DNA of 64,000 nucleotides from Sphaerolaimus hirsutus (GCA_964036195.1 OZ038450.1:31126794-31190793); one strand, 5' to 3'; shown: positions 1 to 12,654, counted from the stretch's first letter. The notes: a model not told the origin generated them from the sequence alone. Program-made: numbers and translations.

Positions 1-34
1 AAAACGTTTTTAAAAAAACATCAGCCAACCCTAC
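1..34. mobile_element. Right end of a TAGGGTTGG-type hAT-like MITE cut by the window edge
   Basis: The window opens with the inverted terminus ending CAGCCAACCCTA after A/T-rich GTTTTTT runs. It matches the right ends of the delimited elements at 9551-9651 and 12655-13321. Only the terminus is visible. Confidence 0.6.
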
Positions 35-102
35 GCCTAACCGGGGGAATTTTACAAGAGGGGAAATTATTCAAAGGGGCAAATCGAGCTGTTCACCAGT
101 TA

Positions 103-281
103 CAGTCCTACCCTGCAAAATGTCAAGTGACAATGTGTAAAAATTCATGTGAAATGTGTCTTGTGAAATATCAGACTTTCTTTCACTTTTTTACAGGTCA
201 GTAGATATTTTTCATGACATTTTACACATACTTTTTACACTTTGCATGACATTTGAGATTTGCAGGGTCCGGGAGTAGTAC
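103..281 (+). mobile_element. Introner-family MITE, diverged copy
   Basis: The left terminus resembles CAGTCCTACCCTGCAAAATG and the right terminus reads GCAGGGTCCGGGAGTAGTACC. The arms between are complementary and built of TGTCAAATGTCATGCAAAGTGT-like words. This is the same family that forms two exact introns downstream, but no gene is recognisable around this copy. Confidence 0.7.
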
Positions 282-283
282 CT

Positions 284-908
284 GGGTAGATTTACCATTT
301 GCACATGCAAATCTATTTGCACATGCACCATCTATATAAACTTATGCATTTACCATATTCATTGTGTTTTACATGTTTGTTATGTCTAGACAAAAAAATC
401 AAAAAAATGGAATGACACTTTAGTGCTGCACATTGTTTTTCACCTGTAAAAAGCGGCGCCCTCAAAAAGATATCGTTAAAATACCGCGAAAAGTGCTAAA
501 ACATACGGAGGAAAATAGACATGCTGTAAAAATCTGGGAAAATGATAGATTTAAACACCAGATAAAATGAGTATTTAAGGAGAAAAATAGAAAATAAAAA
601 CACAGGTACGAAATATCCTGTTTACGGCAACATAAATATTGTTGCAGAAAAAGTACAAATGGTATATTTACCTACTAGGTACATTGATAACGTCTCCCTA
701 AAGTAAATAAATATTACAAGAATAATGCTGAACATATTTCGGTGTTGCTGAAAAGTAATAGTAATAAACGGCAAAATGTAAATGTATGATTATATTTTAG
801 GTAAGTTCTCTTCCAAATAAAAATGTATTAATTTTTGAATTTACGCATCTTTGTGGCCATAGTTACTGATAACAGACTATCTGTTGTAAATAGGTAATAG
901 ATACTACC
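284..908. other. AT-rich stretch without recognisable genes
   Basis: No reading frame with protein-like composition and no bounded repeat was seen here. Confidence 0.5.
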
Positions 909-909
909 A

Positions 910-1285
910 AGGACCACTCCCATACCCTGTAAAATGGCCAGTAAAATGTCAAATTTCAAATCGTTTTTTTTTACATTTGACATTTTCACCTTGCATCATA
1001 TTTTACACTTTACAGAGCATTTTACACTCTGTGAATGTCATGCCAAATTACAATAAAAAAGAAACGATTTTATTGCTGAACTTTACATTTACATGACATT
1101 TGACACATTATTTTACACGTGCGGGATAGTGATGGAAAAAGCGCCAGGACTTTGGCGCCAAGCGCCAAAAGCGCCATGGCGCTTTTTCAAACTCCAGCGC
1201 CAAGCGCCAATGGCGCCAAAGCAAAATGGCGCCAAGCGCCAGAAGCGCCATGGCGCTTTTCCATCACTAGTGCGGGATGTTAATC
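910..1285. mobile_element. Introner-family MITE interrupted by a GGCGCC MITE
   Basis: A left terminus (CCACTCCCATACCCTGTAAA) starts near 910. A right terminus resembling GTGCGGGATGTTA lies after 1269. The two parts are separated by the 143-bp insertion at 1127-1269, so the introner-type element is the older host. Confidence 0.6.
1127..1269. mobile_element. GGCGCC-rich hAT-like MITE with perfect 8-bp TSD
   Basis: Termini TAGTGATGGAAA and TTTCCATCACTA enclose clustered GGCGCC/GCGCCATGGCGC palindromes. The element is flanked by GTGCGGGA on both sides (1119-1126 and 1270-1277), an 8-bp duplication typical of hAT transposition. The interior has no transposase. Confidence 0.9.
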
Positions 1286-1519
1286 TGTAAGTAAATTAAA
1301 CTAATGAAGAAAGTTTCAAGTGCTACAAACACATTTTAGTATCACTTTTGCAACTGCAAGTTGCCATTTGAAAAGAACAGGGAAAAGGAACTTGACAAAA
1401 CTTCTGACTGACGTCACTGTCCTTTTACATGAAAATGATAGAATTGCAAAAGCAAACACCGCGTCTTTAAAAATATTTTGCAAAGGAAAATAAAATGCAT
1501 ACAAAGTAAATAACACACA

Positions 1520-1732
1520 TAACGTATTTCCTGGAATAAAACCCCAGGGGAGTTATTTTTTCGTCAGAGTTTTTGAGGGGGGACTTATTCAAGGGGGAGG
1601 AGTTATTCAAGGGAGGGAGTTATTGTTTCCTCAGAAACTTGGACTGAGTTCATCGTATGAATGCATTGTGTCAACTCATGTAATCCGGGGAGGAGTTATT
1701 CGAGGGGGGGTCTTATTCGAGGATATACGGTA
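1520..1732. mobile_element. TACCGTAT-family palindromic MITE, worn left end
   Basis: The right end GAGGATATACGGTA and the interior GAGTTATT/GGGGGG blocks match the intact copy at 24215-24643. The left end has drifted to TAACGTATTTCC. Confidence 0.65.
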
Positions 1733-2569
1733 AATACTTACAGGACATAAATACATAAATAAATCACACACCTAAATAAATCGAATTACATCCTCAATCC
1801 ACTTGAATTTATGTTCGCTCGAAACACAGCATTTGCCGCTGTGAAATTTTATAATGACCGAAATATTGTCCCGACTTTGTTGACACAGACAATCTAATAT
1901 AAATAAAACTGAATCATTAGTGCGTAATGTAGAGGAATAGTGATGGAAATAGTGCAAATATTTTGGCGCTACAAACAACATACCTACACCTGAATATATG
2001 CAGGCAAATGTTGTGGATCCCTTTTAAATTCATGAAACTTGGCAATAACACATACATGGACCACGTTTTTGTGTCTCAAAAACACAAAAAAGCGCAGAAA
2101 AACACCTGAAAATAACTATGGCGTGAGGCCTGAAAATAACAACACCAAATTAAATACATATGTATTTAGGTATACATTTGTATCTCTATTTATTTTAAAT
2201 GCCACATCAATCTGTTTCCGTTTAAAACAGAGACAGTTTTCTGAAATGAGCATTCGCACAGCGCTTGTATTATACGCTTTTAAGGCAAAGTTTATGGGAT
2301 CAGAAAGGCAATTTGATTCAAAATTCAGATGTACTAAAAACGAAAACGAAAAAGATTAACACTTCATTTTCAAAAAAATATCAACAAAAAAATATCATTC
2401 TCTTCACTCATTAAGCCAGCCACCTCATAAAAGGCCATACAAAAGGCATAAAACCTATAAAAGAGTAATAAACTTGTCGTTTCATGTACACAGTTTTGCT
2501 TGTTTACCATATGAACATGAACACCACTTTCAAGCTTTAAGCAGGCAGAATTCATGCATACTAAATATA
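1733..2569. other. No recognisable gene; short MITE remnant
   Basis: At about 1936-1975 there is a fragment of the TAGTGATGGAAA/GGCGC element. The longest open frame (2039-2359) has no protein-like features I can defend. Confidence 0.5.
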
Positions 2570-3123
2570 CAGGGGTGGGCATCTTCAGTTACCGCTGGGA
2601 AAATGCGATAGATTGAGCTACGGTTGAGCTATCGGAATGAAATTTTAACACAATGGAGTAGACTCCATAGGACACCTATTCTGAAGTTTGCAACCCAAAC
2701 GGCCACATTTTGGGTGAATTGTGGAACACACGGTTTTTAGTGTAATTTTGTGACTTGGCGTCACCCATAGGATAAATCGAGGGTGGCATTTGAGGGGGGG
2801 GGCATCGGTCGTTGGTGTCGTCCCATTCTGTCGTACATCGGCCGATTTTGATGCCCTTTGAGTATGTTGTGGTCGGGGCTACTACCAAATTCTTTTTTTA
2901 CTCGAATAGTCCCCCAGTCCCGAGATAAGGGGGGTGAAGTCACAAAATTACACTAAAAACTGTGTGTTCCACAACTCCTCCAAACTGTGGCCGTTTGGGT
3001 TGCAAACTTCAGCATAGGTGTCCTATGGAGTCTACTCTATTGTGTTAAAATTTCATTGTGATAGCTCAACTGTAGCTCAAGCTATCGCGTTTTTCCAGCG
3101 GTAACTGAAGATGCCCACCCCTG
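2570..3123. mobile_element. Long inverted-repeat element, CAGGGGTGGGCATC termini
   Basis: The termini CAGGGGTGGGCATCTTCAG and its complement enclose about 550 bp. The arms match over long stretches (GATAGCTCAAC/GTTGAGCTATC and a mirrored AACCCAAACGGCCAC region). The flanks agree at 6 of 8 positions as an aged 8-bp duplication. Confidence 0.75.
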
Positions 3124-3201
3124 TATACATAAATACATGAGTGCTCCAGCTAATTTACCTGCCTGTGCCTATGTAAATAAAAATAAATACATATGTAGCT
3201 G

Positions 3202-3715
3202 CAGGGGTCTCCAAGATTTTGGCCCTCGCGGGGGCTGGATAGATAGCAAATCGCTCCTCCGGAGGGATAGATAGCTGAAAAATTTTCTGGGGGGGGGGGG
3301 CTGGGGGAGCTTGGGGGGGCTTGCGGGGGCACAATATACAGGATTTTGCAAGGTTAAGAAGGCAGAAAGGGGAAAAATCGCTAATAATCAGTTAAAAGTA
3401 GCCAAAAGTAGGTTTATAATGGCTCAAAATAGAAATATAACCATGTATATAGCCAGAAAGCAAGATTTTGAAGGTGAAAAACTATAAAAAGGTGCGAAAA
3501 TTAGTGATTTTGAGCAAAAATTGGGGCAAAATTTCTCAAAAACCACTCCAGATAGATGGATAGCTGAGCGATTTGGCGGGTGGGGTTCTTTGGGGGTAGT
3601 AGCCAAAAATTTTGCCTCAGGATAGATAGATAGCTGAGCGGCCTCCAGGATAAATAGATAGCTGGCCGATTTGGGGGGGGGCTCCCCCCCCAGCCCACCC
3701 CCTAGGAGACCCCTG
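3202..3715. mobile_element. CAGGGGTCTCC hAT-like element with GATAGATAG interior
   Basis: Termini CAGGGGTCTCC and GGAGACCCCTG. The interior has repeated GATAGATAGCTG words and G/C homopolymer blocks. The flanks TGTAGCTG (3194-3201) and TGTAGGTG (3716-3723) match at 7 of 8. Related copies lie at 9073, 11845 and 14605. Confidence 0.85.
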
Positions 3716-3741
3716 TGTAGGTGTCTAAAGTGTATATAAAG

Positions 3742-4648
3742 CAATGTTGTGCAAATACTGGTATTTTTGGAAAACGTAAACGTAAACGTAAATACCTTTT
3801 CCAAATCAAAAGTATAAATACTAAAACGTAAGGTATTTTTAAAATACCAAGGAAAACGTATAAAGAAACGTAAACGTGAAATTTTTACTTACATTCAGAA
3901 TTTTCCATTGTGCATAGGAAATTTACCATTATTTTCACCTTTAGATGGGTAAATCGCTCCATTTGCACCACTTTCTGTTTGAAGTGTGGCGAAATCCAAC
4001 TACGCTGGTGATTCTGGGGGAGTCCCAGACCCTGTAAAATGCCTTGAAAATGTCTAATGACATGCAAAGTGTCTAAAGTCATGCAAAATGCCCTGGAAGG
4101 TGGCAAATGTTTGCCATTTTGCTGAGCATTTTACATAAGTTTTGACATTTGCATGAAATTGTACATTTTACAGGGCATCTTACAGAGTCTGGGATTGGCA
4201 CCAGAGCTTGCACTCGCCCTGCCAGTTCAATACGCGTGCTTCTCACAGTTGTTGCGAGTGTGTCGTCAGAATTCATCACAAAAAAATTTATAAAGACAAG
4301 GCTACACAAACAAACAAAAAGTGTTCAGCATTTGAACACATTGATGAATATGTACCCAGTATTCCATGTGTAAGTGCAAGGGTGCAGTCACTTTTTATGT
4401 TAATGTTAAATACGTTTATGCAAAAACACAACAATATTGTTGGCTGCAGGTGGTGCGGCCCATTTGAACATGTGCACATGTGAATGATCACAAGTTTTTT
4501 TTTTGTTTTCCCTAGTACCCAGGTATTTTGGTGAGAAAAACGTAACAAAACGTAATGGTATTTTTGGAAAACGTAAACGTAAACGTAAGTATAAATACCC
4601 GAATAACTGGGTATTTCGGGTAAACGTAAATACGTTTTTCCAACTCTG
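3742..4648. mobile_element. CAGAGTTG-type hAT-like element carrying a nested introner copy
   Basis: The ends are CAATGTTGTGCAAATACTGG and CCAACTCTG, with subterminal AACGTAAACGTAAACGTAAA arrays. A perfect 8-bp duplication ATATAAAG flanks it (3734-3741 and 4649-4656). The introner-type element at 4014-4204 lies inside. An inverted, highly similar relative is at 53617-54448 with the introner at the equivalent position. Confidence 0.9.
4014..4204 (-). mobile_element. Introner-family MITE nested in a hAT-like element
   Basis: In + orientation it starts CTGGGGGAGTCCCAGACCC and ends CTGGGATTGGCACCAG. Read on the minus strand it would offer a GT donor (CTG/GTGCCA) and a CCCCCAG acceptor. It lies outside any gene here. 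Confidence 0.85.
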
Positions 4649-4664
4649 ATATAAAGTAGCCATA

Positions 4665-5077
4665 TACCGTATTTCTCCGTTTATAGCACCCCCCCGTGCA
4701 TAACACCCGGGGTGTTATATAGTTTTATAGCACCCCGGGGGTGCTATAAAAGGTTTCAAAAAACAGCTCAAATTGAATGGTTTAAATATTGTGTGTGGCG
4801 CCACTCATTGTAATTCCGGCGCGCACGCACATTTTTTTCCATTGAATTAGCTGCACGCGGGAACCAAAAAAATATGTAGAGACGTTTGTATTTAGACAAT
4901 GAAAAAACACGGAATTTCTATGCACTTATTTTGCTGTTTTTTGCTGTTTGAAATTTGTCCATGTATAGCACCCCCATTGACCTACACCCGGGTGTTATAC
5001 AAGTTTTAAAAAACTTCGCTGAAAATTGCTCCGATCTTGTATAACCCCCGGGTGTTATAAACGGAGAAATACGGTAA
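4665..5077. mobile_element. TACCGTAT-family MITE
   Basis: TACCGTATTTCTCCGTTTAT at the left is mirrored by AAACGGAGAAATACGGTA at the right. Inner arms carry TTATAGCACCCCC and CCCCGGGTGTTATA. All family copies start TA and end TA, as expected for a TA target duplication. Confidence 0.85.
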
Positions 5078-5124
5078 AGTAGATACTTATAGTAGTGTGT
5101 AAATAGATATCCCTGTGCTGTGCA

Positions 5125-5895
5125 CAACGATGGGTGAGTTCTCAAAATAAAAACACTTTCTGTATTTTGAGTTTTTCAAAAATGAATATCTGTGTTTTGA
5201 GTTTTTTTCACGAAAAAAACTTGAGTTTCTGTGTTTTATTTCTGTGTTTTTTTAAAAAACTCAAGTTTTTTGATAAAAACTCAAGTTTTTTTGGTAAAAA
5301 CTTGACTTGTTTTACAAAAAGTTGAATTTTACAGCATTTTACTGTTGAAACAGTGGTTTTCGTATCAAATATTTGTTTTGCATATGTTTTGTTGTATATT
5401 GGAAAATTTTCATTAGTTTACTGGAGGTAGTTCCAAATGGGTGACCAATAACTTTGACAGCTTGGGAGGTGAGGAGCGCTCAGCTCAATTGTGTGAGCTA
5501 GCAGACCCTGATGGACACTCCCCAACACTTAAATCACAGTTCATAATATTGTCGAAACCATCAGGAGACGTGGACACCATTTTTTTTGATACTTATTTCA
5601 TCATTAAACTTAGATACTATGTACATTTTTACACACTATACATACATGCATACTTTATGTATGCACATACACACATTGTTCAGTTCAAATCTTGTGCCTT
5701 CAATTGCTTGGATAAAAAAACTCAAAAAACATTTCCATATTTTCTGTGTTTCCGTGTTTCCGTGTTCTCCAAAAAAGAACTCATTTGAGTTTCCGTGTTT
5801 TTCAAAATTGTTGAGTTTCCGTGTTTCTGTGTTAAACAAAAACACGGAAACTCAATGAGTTTCCGTATTTAATATGTGTGTTCTTGCCATCGTTG
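5125..5895. mobile_element. CAACGATGG-family hAT-like element with perfect TSD
   Basis: Termini CAACGATGGGTGAG and GCCATCGTTG. An identical 8-bp duplication GCTGTGCA flanks it (5117-5124 and 5896-5903). The interior has many CTCAAGTTTTTT and CCGTGTTTCCGTGTT words. The copy at 48291-49354 shares long stretches, including the middle. Confidence 0.9.
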
Positions 5896-5903
5896 GCTGT
5901 GCA

Positions 5904-7562
5904 AATGCCTGAATTTCCAGTTGAATTGCACAGTTGACCATTGGTCATTGAATAACGTTGTCGAATGCTGATTGGTCAACTAAATACAATGGGGTGTGTT
6001 ATTGGGAATCAAATCATGTTAAAAACATGATCATTTTACCTACAAAATGGTTAACCAAGTGTAAAGTTAACCCTCACAAAACTCAGAATATAAATTCGAA
6101 ACATCTACTTATCTACATAGTATTGATCTGGACTGCCCATGCAAAAACTCACTTAGGTACTTTCAGTTCAAACGCATGCAATTGATAGCATGCGAATAGA
6201 AATAGAACTAAGTTAGACGGAAGTCAATGAAGTTTCGCTGTAAGTAAATTTTCTCTTACTCTTGAGGTCGCACACACAATGACATCTGACAAATGCATGA
6301 AACTTGTGCATGGAACTTGTAAACTCGAGTGACGTATGGCTGTACAAATTTGGATACCTAAGTGAGATATGGATACTTTGTTCAAAATTATAATTCATTG
6401 GATGGACTCCATTTGGACCAGTGCCAATTCTTTGTAGTGCATTTGCCGGGCGCCTGCTTTTTTGCACTCATTGATTCAAGGGAATTGTATAGCTAAACGC
6501 CACTTAAATTGAACATGTCAATGACTTGTGCGAAAAAATTCAGTTGAAATCAAGTGTATTTTGCTTTACAAAACGCAAAAGTAGGTATTCCGATATAAAC
6601 CAACAAGCTTTCTTATGACTTATGAGGCATGATGATATAAACACGCATCGCTGGAGTTGTGAACTTATGACATGTCAATATGTCACTACATACACTTGCA
6701 AATGCGCAGACATGTTGTTAAAATGATACTTTAACTATTGGAAATGAAATGATATTGGAAATGAAAATATTTTTTTATTCATTATGATCTACTAAATAGG
6801 AAATGATATACTACTAACAGAAATTTTCAAATTATCAGGACTAGGAGTGGTTCAAATGGGTAATTAGGAAATATCTTTTTGACAATTATAATACCTTTGA
6901 TTTCCAACCAAACCATTCAAATGCCCCCTGTAGAAAATGCCAAAAATTGAGTCACATTCATCTGCCAACATCTGAATCAATTTTTGCATGGGTTCAAAAA
7001 TTGAGAGACATTTTATTTTCCAAAGTTGTGAAATGTAAAGTCTGAGTGAATAAAAAGCTGGTAAGGTTTTTTTATATTTACTGAACCACCTCAATGGAAA
7101 CAGCATCTGAAAGAGGGTTCACATGATTTCCATATTCACAATAGGTTTTTCATCATCTTTCCCACTTCCCAAAAGATTGCTCAATTGAAATTTCATCAGA
7201 TAATTAAAAATACATAACTACTAGGAAATACTTCCCAGTAAATATAGGTAGTGGTAACAAAACTAAAATACCCAACCCCTGTGGGTACACATAAAAAGCT
7301 ACTCTTTAACACCACAATCAGTTACCACCCAAAACAGATTGTCACTGTGCATGCAACACACACACACATCAGTGATTATGCATGACCATCTACATTCTAC
7401 AACTGACCAACTGCATGACTGCGAATGCTAATAAGATAGATGGTGCATGACCCCTGGCCCCGGTCCTTTGCCTGGGGTCGGATTCAATGGCAATTGAATA
7501 CGCACACTAGTTGACAATGATGGCAAATGTCAACTGGTTCAATGAACATGAAGTTGAAGTGA
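5904..7562. other. No recognisable gene or bounded repeat
   Basis: About 1.7 kb of AT-rich sequence. Short open frames on both strands lack protein signatures. I see no RNA gene. Confidence 0.45.
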
Positions 7563-7919
7563 AGGACAGCACATGAAGTTGTCGCTAAAAGTAGGTGACA
7601 AATGGGTATATAAGGACATATAGTACTAAAAATGTCTGAGAATAGGCAGTTAAATGCATGAACTAGGTATTTTGGAGCTGAAAATCTATATAAAGGTATG
7701 AAAAATAGCGATTTTGAGCGAAAATTAGGGTATAGTTTCTGAAAATCGCTCCAGATAGATAGATAGCTGGCCGATTTGGGAGGGGGGGTTTAGGGGATAG
7801 TAGCCGAAAATTTTGCCTCCGGGATAGATATAGCTGAGCCGGCCTCTGGGATAGATAGATAGCTGGTGGATTTGGGGGGGTAACCCCCCCCCCCAACCCC
7901 CCACCTACTAAAATCCCTG
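7563..7919. mobile_element. Fragment of the GATAGATAGCTG / CAGGGG family
   Basis: It shares the GATAGATAGCTGGCCGATTT block, the G/C homopolymers and a worn right end (CTACTAAAATCCCTG) with the delimited copies. The left terminus is missing. Confidence 0.65.
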
Positions 7920-9072
7920 GTCGCCATCATCAACTCTCGCCATCACGTCGTGCTGATGGCCTCATCACTTCGTCATCATAACGCCTTCCATAAGTTCTCG
8001 GCTGGCCGTCTGCCAGCCGAAGACATAACTCCTATCTGTTGGTATAGTATCGTGTCTGCCGAGTATACCTACAAGGTCGGCATGGAGTACATGCGTATAC
8101 AATAATGCGTAGTGTTACTCGTCAGCAAGCTTTGAATTGGGATGGGAACCAGTTGACATTTGGTGTCGCTGTCAACTTATGTGTCTAGGGCCAATTTGAA
8201 CGTAAGGCGTTACCGTAAGGCGTCAGTTACCACTAAACTTTCATATTCACGCCAACTCGTGTGTGTGGCGCCTTACAGTGTGCTTAGACAATAAATAAAT
8301 GTGGCCCCTGGTCATTCCCCCGGGCCCCTGGGTATGGAGATGTCAAATGGAGTGAGAAGGCAATTAGTGTCTGCGCATGGAAAATGGATTTATGCATGCA
8401 AATTGAAAGTTTGAAATTTTCTAGAATTCTAATGATAAGGGAGAAAAGCGCTTTACATGGTTTTTCACATTTATGCAGGCAAAAATGCACACACGATTTT
8501 TTCACATTTAGGTTGTCATTTACCTGAAAGATGAAAAAAGTACTGTGTAAATAAAACAATAAATACTCTGTCATTTACACCACATCATTTTACACATTTG
8601 TAAATTGAATGTCTGCTCACTGGGAGTCAAGCCATGTATATTTTCATGTGCATATCCATGCAAATGTATGATTAAGTAATGAGACACAATGAGTAAAGTA
8701 TTGAGTGATGTTTCACAGTGAGAACCACTATTATCCAAAAAAACTCCTATCTGATGATAATCCGCATCCAAAAAAACACAGATGCATCCACTCTAGAAAA
8801 CCTTCTGACAAATTTGATTGGAATATACTTATCATGTAAAATAGTTTGTCAAATATCTTATTATCTATCATACAACATTCTTATAGCATTACCCAACTCA
8901 ATAATACAAGTAATTAGCATTCCCACTTTGTGTTTGTCAAGCAAAACTCTTGGGACACTGAAGCACACTTACAAATACAGTCATGCCTGAGTAAATCCAT
9001 TCATATTTACCATAAAATCATGATTAGAGCTATGTTATGTATGAAGTTAATCAAGTTGGAGTTATTCAAGGG
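7920..9072. other. No recognisable gene
   Basis: Mixed AT-rich sequence without a convincing exon. The 8284-8574 minus frame is low-complexity and has no recognisable domain. Confidence 0.45.
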
Positions 9073-9526
9073 CAGGGGTTTAGTAGATTTAGACCCAGGC
9101 GGGGGTTCATATAGATAGTAAATCGCTCCTCCGGAGGGATAGATAATTGAAAAAAATTTGGGGGGGTTGGGGGGAGGGGTTGGCGGGGGTTCAATATATA
9201 GGCTTTTCAAAGGTATAGACGGAATAAAGGGGAAAAATCGCTATAAGTAGGAGAAAAACAGCTAGAAATAGGTCTATAAGTGCATATAGTACAAAAAATC
9301 GCCAAAAATAGGCAATAAGGAACGTGAATTAGACTTTTGAATGTGACAAACTTAGAAAGGTACAAAAATTAGCGATTTTGAGCGAAAATTGGGCCAAAAT
9401 TTCCTAAAAATCGGACGATTTGGGGATAGATAGCCAAAAATTTTGCCTCCGGGATAGATAGATAGCTGGCGGATTTGGGGGGGGGTAACCCCCCCCCCCC
9501 CCAACACCCCCCCTACTAAACCCCTG
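9073..9526. mobile_element. CAGGGGTTTAG hAT-like element
   Basis: Termini CAGGGGTTTAGTAG and CTACTAAACCCCTG. The flanks TTCAAGGG (9065-9072) and TTCAGGGG (9527-9534) match at 7 of 8. The interior is the GATAGATAG/poly-C family body. Confidence 0.85.
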
Positions 9527-9550
9527 TTCAGGGGGCATTAGGATATAGAC

Positions 9551-9651
9551 TAGGGTTGGCCGATGTTTTTTTTAACGTTTTTTTTATATAAAAAAACGTT
9601 TTTTTTAATAAAAAAACATCGAGTTAAAAAAAACGTTTTTTTCCAACCCTA
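9551..9651. mobile_element. 101-bp TAGGGTTGG MITE with perfect 8-bp TSD
   Basis: TAGGGTTGGCCGATG at the left and CCAACCCTA at the right, with AACGTTTTTTT arms. It is flanked by ATATAGAC on both sides (9543-9550 and 9652-9659). Confidence 0.92.
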
Positions 9652-9659
9652 ATATAGAC

Positions 9660-10545
9660 ACAGCAAATTCTGCCTATGCAAATTAGTTTGCATATGCAAA
9701 TAGGAATTTACAAATTGTCAGGAATCTTTCAAGGAAACTAGAATATCCTTTCAATAATTTCCATCCCCACTTAAGTTAAAGCAATGCAAAATCTGACTAT
9801 TAGTACAGCATTTGACATTTTTGCCTCATTACTGAATGATTGTATCAATTTGAAAATTTAGGTTTGTATGTTCAAACTAGTTAACAGCTTTCACAGTGCC
9901 TAATTCAGAAATATGACATAATTGGAAAATATTTGCAGTGCCTCTACAGTATATAGTTAATGAGCACTGGTGTGCAATATGCATGAAGGCACATTATTCA
10001 CATATTTAATTAGCATAAATGTGCACAATGTACACTGAAATGTCTCGACTCTGGACACCACCTAATTTTGCAAAACACATTGATGCAAGGTTTAAAAAGG
10101 TTTTCACTTGCAGAAATGCAACAACTAAATTCAATTTGCAATGGATTTTCCACACGTATAGTAACTGCATGCACAGTATATAACACAAAAAAGTAATACT
10201 ATTGTACTGTTGTATTTAAACAAGGGACATCTAGACCAAATTCTATACTACACACTGAAGCTTTGACACCTTCAGAAAATGCCCACACATGGGAAAGTTC
10301 CATGAAAATGGAAAATGGCAATTCCCACTGGAAAATTGAGATAAATTCGAGCCAAAGCCACAATGCACAAAGCCAAATAAAGAAAGTATGTATCCATTTT
10401 GCACAGTTTCTGAGCTGGGTGAGGGGATAGCTGGATTTGAAGCGTCACATTTAGAGTAAAAAATAGTAAATAAATAAATACATAAAAATAAATAAATAAA
10501 AAAAGTAAATAAATAAATAAATGGATTTTTACACATAAATAGTTG
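9660..10545. other. No recognisable gene; AAATAAAT-rich patch
   Basis: At about 10458-10521 there is an imperfect (AAATAAAT)n tract. Nothing else could be assigned. Confidence 0.45.
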
Positions 10546-10553
10546 TGGCAAAG

Positions 10554-10996
10554 CAAGGACGTATCCAGGGGGGGGCGGGGGGGGCTGCAGCCACCCCCCC
10601 TTCCCGGGGTGAGATCAAAAAAGTCCCGGAAAATGCAAATTTTCCTAAATATTTTCGATGTTTCCTAAAACTTTTGCGCGCAAGCGCGCAATTTCTTCCC
10701 CATGCACTGTATTTTCAGCGGATCAGCCCCTTTAAACCAAAATCCTTGGAAAAGAACACATTTTTTGCGAATTTCGTGTATATGTATGCCTATTTACATA
10801 CATATAAAGCGGTTCCTGGCGCTGGCGCCAACGCCAATAGCGCCATGGCGTGGCGCCTTTGTATGGCGCTAGCGCCAAAACGCCTTTCCGTCCCTATACA
10901 GGGAAAAATTTTAGGGGGGGGGGGTGAGCCCCCCCCGTTCGCCGGCCCCCGTAAACAAGCAGCCCCCCCCGCTCCAAATTCCTGGATACGTCCCTG
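10554..10996. mobile_element. CAAGGACGTATCCAGG hAT-like element with perfect TSD
   Basis: Termini CAAGGACGTATCCAGG and CCTGGATACGTCCCTG. Identical flanks TGGCAAAG (10546-10553 and 10997-11004). The interior contains GGCGCC words (10816-10885) and G/C homopolymers. Confidence 0.92.
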
Positions 10997-11004
10997 TGGC
11001 AAAG

Positions 11005-11836
11005 TAATAAAAAAATAAAAAATTGAAATTCATTTGGCCATTCACAAAAGTATAAAAGTCATTCATAAAAGTTTTGCAATCGTTTTTCATGACAGTTGAA
11101 TATATAAGTTTTCCATTTATTGCCGAGAATAAGATAAAAATACCAGAATATTACAATTTTTCCAGGAATATCCCCCCAATCCGGCCCAATCCTACCCAGT
11201 TACAAAAAATTAATCTACCTACATTGAGAGAATAAACTAGAAGTAAAAATAAATTGGTAAAAGAAAACTTTCAAAACACAAATTCAACAGGAAAATATTT
11301 CCAGTCAAATAATTTTATCGTTGATAGTTCACTTGATATATGGAAGTGCCTCAAGCAGAATATGTTTGTCGTAGCGAAAGTGGGCTATTTGATGCCAGTT
11401 GATAACTTGAGTTTCATTGTCGCTTGAAAACCTTTCATTCAGTTTGCATGTGTTTCTTTGCCTTTTTAGCACACTTGTTAAAACGTTCTGTGTTCTGTGT
11501 GCAGGTGCACATAGAAATAAAAAAGACAACAAATCACAATCCCTGAAAAAATTCCAAAACCACTCTAAATCCTAATGTATTGAAGAAAAAAAATACATTC
11601 ATAAAAAGACAATAACAATTAACTGTATGTTTTTGTGTAGTGGGCTGCATGGGGACAATACTCATCATGCCTGTTTTGTTGGTTTGATTAAGGATGGCAA
11701 ATTGGCAACGTTTTATTAAAAAGTTGTAACGTTTTTGTTGTTTTTTTTATTTTAGGAGACTTGACATTGAAAAATGACACATGGTTCAGTTATATCATCA
11801 GGGTCATTTTTTACTGTTTCCAGAAAAAAAACATCA
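11005..11836. other. No recognisable gene
   Basis: AT-rich, without a convincing open frame or bounded repeat. Confidence 0.45.
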
Positions 11837-11922
11837 AGGCAAAGCAGGGGTAGGAAAGGGGGGGGGGTTGGGGGGGGGGCTATCTATCTATCCCAGCGGC
11901 AAAATTTTGGGCTACTATCCCC

Positions 11923-12602
11923 TAGGGTTGGCACTTGATTTTTTTAACTGATTTTTTTTTTAAATCAGATTTTTTTTAAAAAGATCAAGGGGTGGAAACT
12001 GATTTTAATTTTAAAAAATCAAAATAAAAAATTCTGTTAGACTTACACCAGGTGTTTTGCAATTTTTTGCACGCAAGTGCGCAATTTCCAATACACATTA
12101 CCATTGGTGGTGTTTTCATGGGTTTTGGAGCATTTTTAGTGTAAAAGATTGCATTTATTCATGCTATGGTGCAATAATACTCCGTGATATGCTTGTGTAG
12201 TATATAATATCCAGCTAATGTGCTTCCTCATACTTCTACAGTGTGTAGCATCACTGACAATGTATTAGCCTTCTCTTACGGCTTATTTAGGCATTATTCC
12301 ATGCTTACTTCTCTTGAAGTGACGAACATTTGACAAAAAGTGATATGTAAATAATAAGTTGATGTAAAATGGATATTTTTGAAAGAAATCACTACTTATA
12401 ATACTATCCCATGACTCCACAGTCAGAATATGACCACAATAGACACAACAAAACATTTTCTGACACTTAACATACACATTTTTTTCTCTAAACCCCCATT
12501 CTGGGCAATTTAAAAAAATCTGATTTTAATCTTAAAAAATCAATTTTTTATTGATTTTTTTATTATCAAAGCGTTTAAAAAAATGATTTTTTTCCAACCC
12601 TA
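11923..12602. mobile_element. Nested TAGGGTTGG element, TSD CTATCCCC
   Basis: Ends TAGGGTTGGCACTTGATTTT and TTTTTCCAACCCTA. CTATCCCC is duplicated at 11915-11922 and 12603-12610. Its middle (GCACGCAAGTGCGCAATTTC, then CATTTTTAGTGT) is related to the next nested element. Confidence 0.92.
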
Positions 12603-12654
12603 CTATCCCCAAACCCCCCCCCCCCCAATCGGCCAGCTATCTACCTATCTGGAG

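Noticed and set aside
109..281. CRISPR-like or satellite array from the repeated TGTCAAATGTCATG words
   Set aside because: The words are mirrored, not direct repeats with spacers, and belong to a long-inverted-repeat MITE.
1093..1290. Open frame with repeated Ala-Pro/Arg-Gln residues
   Set aside because: It is the translation of GGCGCC words of a MITE delimited by an 8-bp duplication, not a gene. The same applies to frames at 19017, 47638, 55447, 57492-58152 and 58601-58926.
3424..3804. 126-codon minus-strand frame
   Set aside because: It lies inside the CAGGGGTCTCC element and the start of the next; the peptide reflects GATAGATAG and poly-G/C text.
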